This document shows, in pieces, positions 33,666 through 40,952 of a stretch of DNA of 42,886 nt. Below the pieces are notes generated by a model that saw only the letters and a list, made by a program, of their open reading frames with translations, made no database searches and had not been told where the DNA came from. Position 1 is the first letter of the stretch. Every line of letters starts with the position of its first letter. The stretch spans positions 1 to 42,886 of the forward strand of contig CBFIHP010000031.1 in assembly GCA_965662355.1 (NCBI GenBank), in the 5' to 3' direction. Made by a program: the position numbers and the translations under genes. The stretch comes from GCA-2683825 sp965662355 (GTDB lineage Bacteria > Planctomycetota > UBA1135 > GCA-002686595).

Positions 33666-34780
33666 CGCTCAAGGAACCGCTGACGGTCATCGAGCCCGAT
33701 GGGGGAGTCAATGGCTACGACCCCCAGTTGAGCGGGGAAGGGCTCCTCCACTGCTACCGCACCATGGTGACGGTGCGCGTCTTCGACGAAATCTGTCTCA
33801 AGCTGCAGCGCTCCGGACGAATCGCGTTTTCGATCCCGAACAAGGGGATCGAGGCGACGCAGGTTGGTGCGGCCAGTGCGTTCCTGAAGTCCGATTGGCT
33901 GTTCCCCAGCTACCGCGACTTCGGTATGGCTCTATACCACGGCGTCACGCCCCTGGCGATGATGCAAAACATGTTCGGCAACGCCAAGGACAGCGCAAAG
34001 GGCCGGCAGATGCCGGTGCACTTTTCGTTCGACGATCCGATTCGTTTCTATTCGATTTCGTCTCCGATCGGAACGCACATCCCGCATGCCGTGGGCGCGG
34101 CCTACGCGGCCCAATTGCGCGGCGAAGACACGGTTTTCCTGGCCAGCTTCGGCGATGGAGGGACCTCGTCGCTCGGCTTCCACTCCGGACTGAACTTCGC
34201 TGGCGTGTGGAAGGCGCCGGTCGTCTTTCTGTGTCAGAACAACGGCTGGGCGATTTCCTGCCCGATCGAAGAGCAGACAGCCTCCGACGGCTTTGCGATC
34301 AAAGCACAGGCCTACGGCATGCCCGGCGTCCTGATCGATGGCAACGACCTCTTCGCGGTCCGCAAGGCCACGATGGAAGCTGTCGAACGCGCGCGTGCGG
34401 GCGAAGGTCCGACGCTCATCGAAGCGGTCACCTTCCGCATGGGGGGCCACTCGACCTCCGACGATCCTTCGCGTTACGTACCGAAGGAGACTCTCGACTA
34501 CTGGGCAGAACGGGATCCGATTCCGCGCTTCGAAAAGTATCTGGAAGCGGCGGGGTTGTGGACGGCCGAGAAGGGCAAGGCCATTTACGAGGAGGCCTCC
34601 GAAGAGATCAAGCAAGCCGCGCGCGACGCGGAAGTGGTTCCGGCGCCGGCGTTGGAGACGATCTTCTCGGATGTCTATCTCGAGATTCCCGACCACATCA
34701 GAAAGCAAGGCCAAGCCGCATTCGATCTCGCCAGCCGCAAGGGCGATGCTCAGGCAGGCGATGGGGCCTTCCCCCTCTAG
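33662..34780 (+). CDS. pdhA: 2-oxoacid (probably pyruvate) dehydrogenase E1 alpha subunit
   Basis: The 372-residue subunit decarboxylates the 2-oxoacid using thiamine diphosphate together with E1-beta. The ThDP motif runs from GDG at residues 164-166 (SFGDGGTSSLGFHSG) to Asn-Asn at 193-194 (CQNNGWAIS). The loop RMGGHSTSDDPSRY carries the conserved His and Ser near the active site. SYRDFG at residues 83-88 is typical of the PDH/BCKDH group. Pyruvate versus branched-chain oxoacids cannot be decided from sequence alone. The ATG overlaps the lipA stop. A second E1-alpha is encoded at 37539 in the same operon, which is unusual. Confidence 0.93.
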   Translation: MTLKEPLTVIEPDGGVNGYDPQLSGEGLLHCYRTMVTVRVFDEICLKLQRSGRIAFSIPNKGIEATQVGAASAFLKSDWLFPSYRDFGMALYHGVTPLAMMQNMFGNAKDSAKGRQMPVHFSFDDPIRFYSISSPIGTHIPHAVGAAYAAQLRGEDTVFLASFGDGGTSSLGFHSGLNFAGVWKAPVVFLCQNNGWAISCPIEEQTASDGFAIKAQAYGMPGVLIDGNDLFAVRKATMEAVERARAGEGPTLIEAVTFRMGGHSTSDDPSRYVPKETLDYWAERDPIPRFEKYLEAAGLWTAEKGKAIYEEASEEIKQAARDAEVVPAPALETIFSDVYLEIPDHIRKQGQAAFDLASRKGDAQAGDGAFPL

Positions 34781-34833
34781 GGAACCCTTTAGGAACACCA
34801 CCCTTCCCAAGGGCATTTTCGCAAAGACAAGCC

Positions 34834-35907
34834 ATGACCACCCGGACGCTGCTACAAGCGATCAACGACGGTCTCCGTACCGTGATGACGGATGATCCCT
34901 CGGTCCTCGTGTTCGGCGAAGACGTCGGCCTCAAGGGCGGAGTCTTCCTCGTTACCGAAGGGCTGCAGAAGGAATTCGGCAAGGAACGCTGCTTCGACAC
35001 GCCCTTGTCCGAGGACGGTATCATCGGCACCGCGATCGGAATGGCGATGAACGGGCTCAAGCCCATCGCCGAGATCCAGTTCCAGGACTTCATCTTCCCG
35101 GCTTTCGATCAGATCGTCAGCGAAGCGGCCAAGTTACGTTACCGCTCGGGCGGGATGTACACCGCACCGATGGTGATCCGTACGCCGTATGGCGGGGGCA
35201 TCCAGGGTGGGCTGTATCACAGTCAATCGGGCGAGGCGTACTTTTGCCACACGCCCGGCCTGAAGGTTGTCACACCCTCGACGCCGCACGACGCAAAGGG
35301 CCTCCTGATCGCCTCGATCGAGGATCCCGATCCCGTGCTGTTTCTCGAGCCGAAGGCGCTCTATCGATCGGTCAAGGGCGATGTGCCCGAAGGTCATTAC
35401 TCGGTCGATCTCAGCACGCTGCGGGAAGCGCGCCCCGGCAAAGACGTCTGCGTCTTCTGCTATGGAGCGATGGTCCCCGTGGCCATGAAGGCAGCGGAAC
35501 AGGCAGCTGAGAACGGTATCGAGACCCGCGTCATCGATCTGCGCACGCTCCTGCCGCTGGATGAAGACGGAGTGATCGAACACGCCAAGTCCGTCGGTCG
35601 GATCGTCGTCTTGCACGAGGCTCCGCGCTTCTGTGGCTACGGCGGCGAGATCTCCGCTTTGATCGCGGAGAACTGCATCGAGTACATCGAAGCTCCGATC
35701 GCACGCGTGACCGGNNNNNNNNNNNNNNNNNNNNNNNNNNNNNNNNNNNNNNNNNNNNNNNNNNNNNNNNNNNNNNNNNNNNNNNNNNNNNNNNNNNNNN
35801 NNNNNNNNNNNNNCTTCGACACTCCGTTCCCGAATACTCTCGAACACCACTACCTCCCGGATCAACGCCGGGTTCTCGACGCGATCGAACACGTCTACAA
35901 CTTCTGA
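34834..35907 (+). CDS. pdhB: 2-oxoacid dehydrogenase E1 beta subunit, with N run
   Basis: Starts MTTRTLLQAINDGLRTVM and shows the E1-beta pattern: FGEDVGLKGGVFLVTEGL, FDTPLSEDGIIGTAIGMA, QFQDFIFPAFDQIV and RTPYGGGIQGGLYHSQS. It forms the alpha2-beta2 E1 heterotetramer and contributes to the thiamine diphosphate site and E2 binding. As scaffolded it has 357 codons because of a 99-base N run, but without it the length is 324, the usual family size. The sequence flanking the run, RVTG and FDTPFPNTLEHHYLPD, joins into the normal contiguous family motif, so no coding sequence seems to be missing. It is one operon with both E1-alpha genes, E2, E3 and the lipoate genes. Confidence 0.95.
   Translation: MTTRTLLQAINDGLRTVMTDDPSVLVFGEDVGLKGGVFLVTEGLQKEFGKERCFDTPLSEDGIIGTAIGMAMNGLKPIAEIQFQDFIFPAFDQIVSEAAKLRYRSGGMYTAPMVIRTPYGGGIQGGLYHSQSGEAYFCHTPGLKVVTPSTPHDAKGLLIASIEDPDPVLFLEPKALYRSVKGDVPEGHYSVDLSTLREARPGKDVCVFCYGAMVPVAMKAAEQAAENGIETRVIDLRTLLPLDEDGVIEHAKSVGRIVVLHEAPRFCGYGGEISALIAENCIEYIEAPIARVTXXXXXXXXXXXXXXXXXXXXXXXXXXXXXXXXXXFDTPFPNTLEHHYLPDQRRVLDAIEHVYNF
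35715..35813. other. 99-base N run that probably replaces nothing
   Basis: GG before and C after the run join to one GGC codon, giving RVTG-FDTPFP, the usual contiguous E1-beta sequence. The run looks like a fixed-size scaffolding gap between ends that actually abut. Confidence 0.9.
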
Positions 35908-35915
35908 GAATAGCC

Positions 35916-37535
35916 ATGGCAATCGAGTTCAAGCTGCCCGACATCGGTGAAGGGATCGCCGAGGGTGAAATCGTCAAGTGGCTGGTTGCCGTCGGCGACA
36001 CGGTCGAAGAGCACCAACCCGTGGTCGAGGTGATGACCGACAAAGCGTCGGTCGAGATTCCCGCCCCGCAGGCGGGAACGATCTCCGAAATCCGCGCCGG
36101 TGAAGGCGACGTGATTCCGGTCGGGCAGGTCCTCTTCGTGTTGGGTGACGCCAAAGCAGCCGGCGCACCCACGAGAGCTCCCGCTGCAGTGGCAGCGCCA
36201 GCGGCGCCCGTGACGTCGGGGGCTCCGGCCGCGGTTCTGCCGGCCGTCGGTGGACAGACCCTCGCCTTCAAGTTGCCTGACATTGGCGAGGGCATCGCCG
36301 AGGGGGAGATCGTGCAGTGGCTCGTGGCGGAAGGTGCAAGCGTCGAAGAGCACCAGCCGGTCGTCGAGGTGATGACCGACAAGGCCACAGTCGAGATTCC
36401 GGCTCCCGCGGGCGGCACGATCCAGAGAATCTTGGCTGCCGCCGGAGATGTCGTTCCCATTGGATCGGTCATCTTCGAGCTGCAAACCGGCGCGGCTGTA
36501 GCTGCTCCCGCTGCGGTACCCGTTGCTGCAGCGGCGGCCGCTCCGGCTGGCCCTCCGTCCGCCCCTGGAGCGACGAGTGCACCGGTAACCCACGGCAAGG
36601 ACAAGGTCCGCGCCGTTCCCAGCGCCCGCCGCGTCGCGCGCGAGCTGAATATCGATCTGACCCAGGTTCCGGGTAGCGGTCGCGGCGGTATCGTTCGACG
36701 CGCCGATGTCGAAGCCTTTAGCAAGAGCGCTGCGGAGGCAGCTCCTGTGGCACCGGGTCGCGCTGGTTCGGCCCCGGCGGCCCTGACGGCGAAGAAGTCC
36801 TTCCCGACCATGGCGATCCCCGTGGGCGATCGCGAAACGCGCACGCCCTTCCGCGGTGTGCGTCGCAAGATCGCCGAGGCGATGGCGCGCTCGAAGTACA
36901 CGGCCACCCACTTCACCGTCGTCGAAGAGATCGATGTCACCGAACTGGTCAAGGTACGTGCCCAGGCCAAGGAGATGGGAGCGAAGGACGGCATCAAGGT
37001 CACGTACATGCCCTTCATCATGAAGGCCGTGGCGACAGGGCTCTTCCGCTACCCGGAGTTGAACAGCCAGCTGGACGAGGCTACGAACGAGATCGTCACC
37101 TTCCATTTCGTGAACCTCGGCATCGCGATTGATGCCGCTCAAGGCCTCATCGTACCGGTGATCCGCGACGTACAGGCGAAGGGCCTCCTGCAGCTCGCGA
37201 GCGAGTTGAACGAGATCGCGGAGCGCACGCGCAGCGGCAAGATCAAGCCGGAGGAGCTTTCCGGTGGCACGTTCACGATCACCAACGCCGGTAACATCGG
37301 TGGCATCCTTGCGACCCCGATCATCAACTTCCCCGAAGTCGGGATCCTGGGCGTCAACCGGATCATCAAGCGCCCGGGCGTCGTCGAGACGCCGGATGGT
37401 GATGTCATCGAGGTGCGCCAGTACATGAACTTCTCGATCAGCGTGGACCACCGCCTGGTCGATGGTGCCTCGGCGACGCGCTTCCTCGTGTACCTCCGCC
37501 AGGTCCTCGAAAGCCCGGGCCTTCTCTCGCTCTAG
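35916..37535 (+). CDS. pdhC: 2-oxoacid dehydrogenase E2 (dihydrolipoyl acyltransferase), two lipoyl domains
   Basis: This 539-residue protein is the core of the complex and transfers the acyl group to CoA. Two lipoyl domains carry the target lysines Lys43 (VMTDKASVEIP) and Lys156 (VMTDKATVEIP), each followed by an Ala/Pro-rich flexible linker. A peripheral-subunit-binding domain lies at about residues 230-270 (VPSARRVARELNIDLTQV, then GRGGIVRRADVEAF). The catalytic domain ends with His512 and Asp516 in DHRLVDG, and SGGTFTITNAGNIGG precedes it. Two lipoyl domains is a common arrangement. The gene is 8 bases after E1-beta. Lipoyl groups would be supplied by LipA and LipB encoded in the same operon. 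Confidence 0.97.
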   Translation: MAIEFKLPDIGEGIAEGEIVKWLVAVGDTVEEHQPVVEVMTDKASVEIPAPQAGTISEIRAGEGDVIPVGQVLFVLGDAKAAGAPTRAPAAVAAPAAPVTSGAPAAVLPAVGGQTLAFKLPDIGEGIAEGEIVQWLVAEGASVEEHQPVVEVMTDKATVEIPAPAGGTIQRILAAAGDVVPIGSVIFELQTGAAVAAPAAVPVAAAAAAPAGPPSAPGATSAPVTHGKDKVRAVPSARRVARELNIDLTQVPGSGRGGIVRRADVEAFSKSAAEAAPVAPGRAGSAPAALTAKKSFPTMAIPVGDRETRTPFRGVRRKIAEAMARSKYTATHFTVVEEIDVTELVKVRAQAKEMGAKDGIKVTYMPFIMKAVATGLFRYPELNSQLDEATNEIVTFHFVNLGIAIDAAQGLIVPVIRDVQAKGLLQLASELNEIAERTRSGKIKPEELSGGTFTITNAGNIGGILATPIINFPEVGILGVNRIIKRPGVVETPDGDVIEVRQYMNFSISVDHRLVDGASATRFLVYLRQVLESPGLLSL

Positions 37536-37538
37536 GTC

Positions 37539-38669
37539 ATGCAAGCCGTGGCGGCGAAACCCAACGTGCAATTCAGCCTTCTTGATGTAGAGGGTCGCGG
37601 CGCGCCCGATCTGTCGAGTTATGACCCGCAGTGGCTCAAGGAGCTACTGCGGCACATGCTTATGGTGCGCTGTATCGACGGTCGCATGATGAAGCTACAA
37701 CGCGCGGGACGCGTCGGTTTCGTCGGCAGCATGCACGGTCAAGAAGCCGCCATGATCGGTAGCGGCCGCGCGTTGGAATCGCGCGACTGGCTGTGGTCGG
37801 GGCTGCGTGAGGGTGGGGCCGCGTTGATGCGCGGTTTGCCGCTCTCGGAGTACATCGCGCAGATGTACTGCAACTCGAACGACACCGCCAAGGGGCGCCA
37901 GATGTGCAACCACCTCCAGCACAAAGGAAGCAACTATCCCAGCTGGTCGTCGGTCATCGGGACGCAAGTTCCGCACGGCGTCGGTGCTGCGTACGCTGCC
38001 AAGCTGCGCGGCGTGGACGAGGTCCACGGCATCTTCTTTGGGGATGGTGCGACCAGCAGCAACGGCTTTCACAGCGGACTGAACTTTGCCGGTGTCTGGA
38101 AGGTGCCGGCGGTGTTTTGTTGTGTTGACAACGGCTGGGCCATCTCGGTGCCCTCCAAGGAGCAAACCGCCCAACCTGCGTACGAGCGCAAGGGCGAAAG
38201 CTACGGCATGCCGGGTTATGTCGTTGACGGCAACGATGTGCTCGCGTGCTACGAGGCGATGAAAGCCCTGGTCGCTCGCGCGCGTTCCGGCGCCGGGCCG
38301 AGCTTGCTCGTGTTGCGCACCTACCGCATGCAGGGCCACTCCAGTTCGGACGACCCGACACGCTATCGCGATGCGGATGAGGTCGAGATGTGGGCCAAGC
38401 GCGATCCGCTGCTGCGCTTCACCCGCTTTCTCGAAGGCCGCGGAGTTTTGCAGGACGGGGAGTACGCGACCCTGGAGGCCGAACTCCTGGCGCAGATCGA
38501 TACCGAGATTCACACGCAAGAAGCCGCCGCACCGATGCCATTGAAGTCCTTGGTCGAGGACGTCTACAGCGAGGTGCCGCGCCACTTGCGCAAGCAGTAC
38601 AACGATTTCATCCGCATCGCCGAACGCTTCGGCGATGCCCAGCCCGGGGACGGCGCTTTCCCGCTCTAG
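37539..38669 (+). CDS. Second E1-alpha-like 2-oxoacid dehydrogenase subunit
   Basis: This 376-residue protein starts three bases after the E2 stop and is a divergent paralogue of the E1-alpha at 33662: GDG at 168-170 (FFGDGATSSNGFHSG), VDNGWAIS for the end of the thiamine motif, RMQGHSSSDDPTRY for the active-site loop, and the same C-terminal GDAQxGDGAFPL. The substrate-side region differs (SGLREGGAALMRGL in place of SYRDFGMALYHGV), suggesting a different oxoacid or a regulatory variant. The operon has only one beta subunit, which would have to pair with both alphas. An alternative is gene duplication without functional divergence. Confidence 0.9.
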   Translation: MQAVAAKPNVQFSLLDVEGRGAPDLSSYDPQWLKELLRHMLMVRCIDGRMMKLQRAGRVGFVGSMHGQEAAMIGSGRALESRDWLWSGLREGGAALMRGLPLSEYIAQMYCNSNDTAKGRQMCNHLQHKGSNYPSWSSVIGTQVPHGVGAAYAAKLRGVDEVHGIFFGDGATSSNGFHSGLNFAGVWKVPAVFCCVDNGWAISVPSKEQTAQPAYERKGESYGMPGYVVDGNDVLACYEAMKALVARARSGAGPSLLVLRTYRMQGHSSSDDPTRYRDADEVEMWAKRDPLLRFTRFLEGRGVLQDGEYATLEAELLAQIDTEIHTQEAAAPMPLKSLVEDVYSEVPRHLRKQYNDFIRIAERFGDAQPGDGAFPL

Positions 38670-38701
38670 CGGCCGCCGCCTCTCAGAAACAGAACGCCCA
38701 A

Positions 38702-40099
38702 ATGAGCGCCAAGAACGTCGTCGTCATCGGAGCGGGCCCGGCAGGATACGTCTGCGCGATCCGCTTGGCCCAATACGGTCACAAGGTCACGGTCGTAGAA
38801 AAGGAATACCTCGGGGGTACGTGCCTGAACGTGGGTTGTATTCCTTCCAAGGCGATGATCGCCGCTGGGGCGCTGATGGATAAGGTTCGTCATGCCACGG
38901 CCATGGGGTTGTCCGTACAGGGCATGGACCTCGACGTTTCCAAGCTGGTGGAATGGAAGAGCAGCATCGTCAATCGACTGACGGGCGGGATCGGCGTGCT
39001 CTTCAAGAACCATGGCGTCAAGCACGTTGTGGGGCACGCCAGCATCGCCGATGCCAACACGGTACTCGTGAAGGCCAGCAATGGTGATCAGACGCTCAAG
39101 GCCGACGAGATCGTCATCGCTACCGGTTCGGTGCCTTCCTCCATCCCGGGCTTTGACTTCGACGGCAAGCACGTGTGGTCCTCGACCGAGGCCCTCGCTC
39201 CCCAGAGCATTCCCGAGCATCTCCTGGTCATCGGGGGCGGCTACATCGGTCTCGAGCTGGGGATGTTGTACGCGAAGATCGGCAGCAAGGTCACGATCGT
39301 CGAATTCACCGACGGCGCACTTCCGGGACAGGATCGCGACTGCGTCAAGGTCATCGAGCGCTCGATGAAGAAGAACAAGATCAAGCTGATAACGAAGTCT
39401 GCGGCCAAGCGCTACGAGCACAACGGCAAGTTACACGTCCAGATCGAATCACGCGACGGGAAGACCGACACGATCGAGTGCGATCAGATCCTCTGCACGG
39501 TCGGACGGCGCCCGTACAACGACGGATTGGGTCTCGAGAAGGTCGGTCTCGAGCCGGACAAGCACGGTTTCCTGTCGGTAGACAAGCAGATGCGGACGCA
39601 AGTGCCGAACATCTTCGCCATCGGCGACATCGCCGGCCAGCCGATGCTGGCCCACAAGGGCAGCAAGGAAGGGCTCGTCGCTGCCGCGGTGATCGACGGC
39701 CAACCCGAGGAATACGACGCAAAGTGCGTGCCCGCGGTGATCTTCACCGCCCCCGAGATGGCCTCGGTGGGGATGCTAGAGGAGCAGGCGAAGGAAGCCG
39801 GCCACGAAATCGCGGTCGGTCAGTTCCCCTTCGCGGCTTCGGGTCGCGCGCTTTCGTTGATGGAGTCAGATGGCTTCGTGAAGATCGTTTCTGATGCGAA
39901 GACGGACGAAGTGCTGGGTGTGCACATGGTCGGCCCCGAGGTCACCGAGCTGATCGCGGAGGCGACACTGGCGATCGAGATGGGGGCGACGACCGAGGAC
40001 ATCGCGCGCACGATCCACGCCCACCCGACGCTCCCCGAAGCCGTCATGGAGGCTGCCGAGGCCGTCCACAAGATGGCCGTGCACATTTACCAGAAGTGA
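38702..40099 (+). CDS. lpdA: Dihydrolipoamide dehydrogenase (E3)
   Basis: The 465-residue flavoprotein reoxidises the dihydrolipoyl arms of E2 with NAD+. It begins MSAKNVVVIGAGPAGYVC (FAD-binding GxGxxG), the redox disulfide is Cys41-Cys46 in GGTCLNVGCIPSK, the NAD site is VIGGGYIGLELG, and the C-terminal His441/Glu446 pair of HAHPTLPEA is present. Length is normal and no lipoyl domain is fused. It follows the second E1-alpha after 32 bases, and its stop overlaps the GTG of lipB. No Shine-Dalgarno is visible before the ATG; an earlier in-frame start at 38390 would lie inside the upstream gene. Confidence 0.97.
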   Translation: MSAKNVVVIGAGPAGYVCAIRLAQYGHKVTVVEKEYLGGTCLNVGCIPSKAMIAAGALMDKVRHATAMGLSVQGMDLDVSKLVEWKSSIVNRLTGGIGVLFKNHGVKHVVGHASIADANTVLVKASNGDQTLKADEIVIATGSVPSSIPGFDFDGKHVWSSTEALAPQSIPEHLLVIGGGYIGLELGMLYAKIGSKVTIVEFTDGALPGQDRDCVKVIERSMKKNKIKLITKSAAKRYEHNGKLHVQIESRDGKTDTIECDQILCTVGRRPYNDGLGLEKVGLEPDKHGFLSVDKQMRTQVPNIFAIGDIAGQPMLAHKGSKEGLVAAAVIDGQPEEYDAKCVPAVIFTAPEMASVGMLEEQAKEAGHEIAVGQFPFAASGRALSLMESDGFVKIVSDAKTDEVLGVHMVGPEVTELIAEATLAIEMGATTEDIARTIHAHPTLPEAVMEAAEAVHKMAVHIYQK

Positions 40100-40791
40100 A
40101 GCCCGAGCTCGACGTCCGCCGGCTGGGGCGCACCTCCTACGCGGAGGCCTACGAGCTCCAGAAAGAGCTCGTCGAGGCGCGCATCGAGGAACGCATCAGT
40201 GATGTCCTGATCCTGACGGAGCACGAACAGGTCATTACGGTTGGGCGTGGAAGTGACCTCGAGGCTGTGCAGGGTGTTTCGCCGCCGGTTCACGAGGTCG
40301 AACGCGGTGGAGAAGCCACATACCACGGGCCGGGCCAGCTCGTGGCCTACGCGATTCGCTACCTTCCCGAAGATCGTCGCGACTTGCACGCTTACCTGCG
40401 CGATCTCGAGGAGTCTGTGATCGGCGTCTTGTCCGAGTTCGACTTGAAAGCGGGTCGGCGCAAAGGGCTGACCGGGGTTTGGTTGGGCGACAAGAAGATC
40501 GCCTCGATCGGGGTCGCAGTGCGACGCTGGGTGACGTACCACGGGCTGGCGCTGAATCTGCACACGGACCTCGAGGCCTTCCGCCAGTTCCGCCCCTGCG
40601 GCCTCGATGCAAACGTGATGACTCGGCTGGCCGATCACGTGGACTTGCCACCGACGAACCTCCTGGGGGAGGTCTTGCTGGTGAAACATTTCTGCCGCGT
40701 TTTCGATTACGAGCTGCCTCCGCCCGAGCCCCTTGCCGGGGGCGATGGGGCCGGTTCGTGCGCTGGTTTTCCAGAGCTACCGCTCTTGTAG
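40096..40791 (+). CDS. lipB: Octanoyltransferase
   Basis: GTG at 40096 overlaps the lpdA stop (GTGA) and gives 231 residues. LipB moves octanoate from acyl-carrier protein to the lipoyl-domain lysine, the step before LipA. Motifs: VERGGEATYHGPGQLVAY, Lys134 in GDKKIASIG and the acyl-accepting Cys168 in FRPCGLDANVMT. The C-terminal extension after residue 200 (ending LAGGDGAGSCAGFPELPLL) is outside the core. Placing lipA first and lipB last in the oxoacid dehydrogenase operon makes the cofactor pathway coordinate with its main target. A protein-bound octanoyl route, rather than LplA salvage, is implied. Confidence 0.95.
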   Translation: MKPELDVRRLGRTSYAEAYELQKELVEARIEERISDVLILTEHEQVITVGRGSDLEAVQGVSPPVHEVERGGEATYHGPGQLVAYAIRYLPEDRRDLHAYLRDLEESVIGVLSEFDLKAGRRKGLTGVWLGDKKIASIGVAVRRWVTYHGLALNLHTDLEAFRQFRPCGLDANVMTRLADHVDLPPTNLLGEVLLVKHFCRVFDYELPPPEPLAGGDGAGSCAGFPELPLL

Positions 40792-40815
40792 GAAGCAATT
40801 TCGGGATTCGAGTTC

Positions 40816-40835
40816 GGACCGAGCAGCAGCGGTCC
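40816..40835 (+). other. Short hairpin after lipB
   Basis: GGACCG (40816-40821) and CGGTCC (40830-40835) form a perfect 6-bp stem around AGCAGCAG. No adjacent T tract is present, so it is only a weak candidate for termination of the oxoacid dehydrogenase operon. Confidence 0.3.
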
Positions 40836-40952
40836 CCCGACGAATTCGGTCTTTCTAGAGCCACCAATCCTAATACCCGGGTCGATCTAATTATTGGCCT
40901 GGCGGGTGCCCGATGACGGAAGCCGGAGTTTCCCGCGTTCTTGCTTTCCCCA

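Noticed and set aside
35895..37571. Long minus-strand frame opposite the E2 gene
   Set aside because: It mirrors the repetitive lipoyl and Ala/Pro linker codons of the plus-strand E2; the translated product has no recognisable domain.
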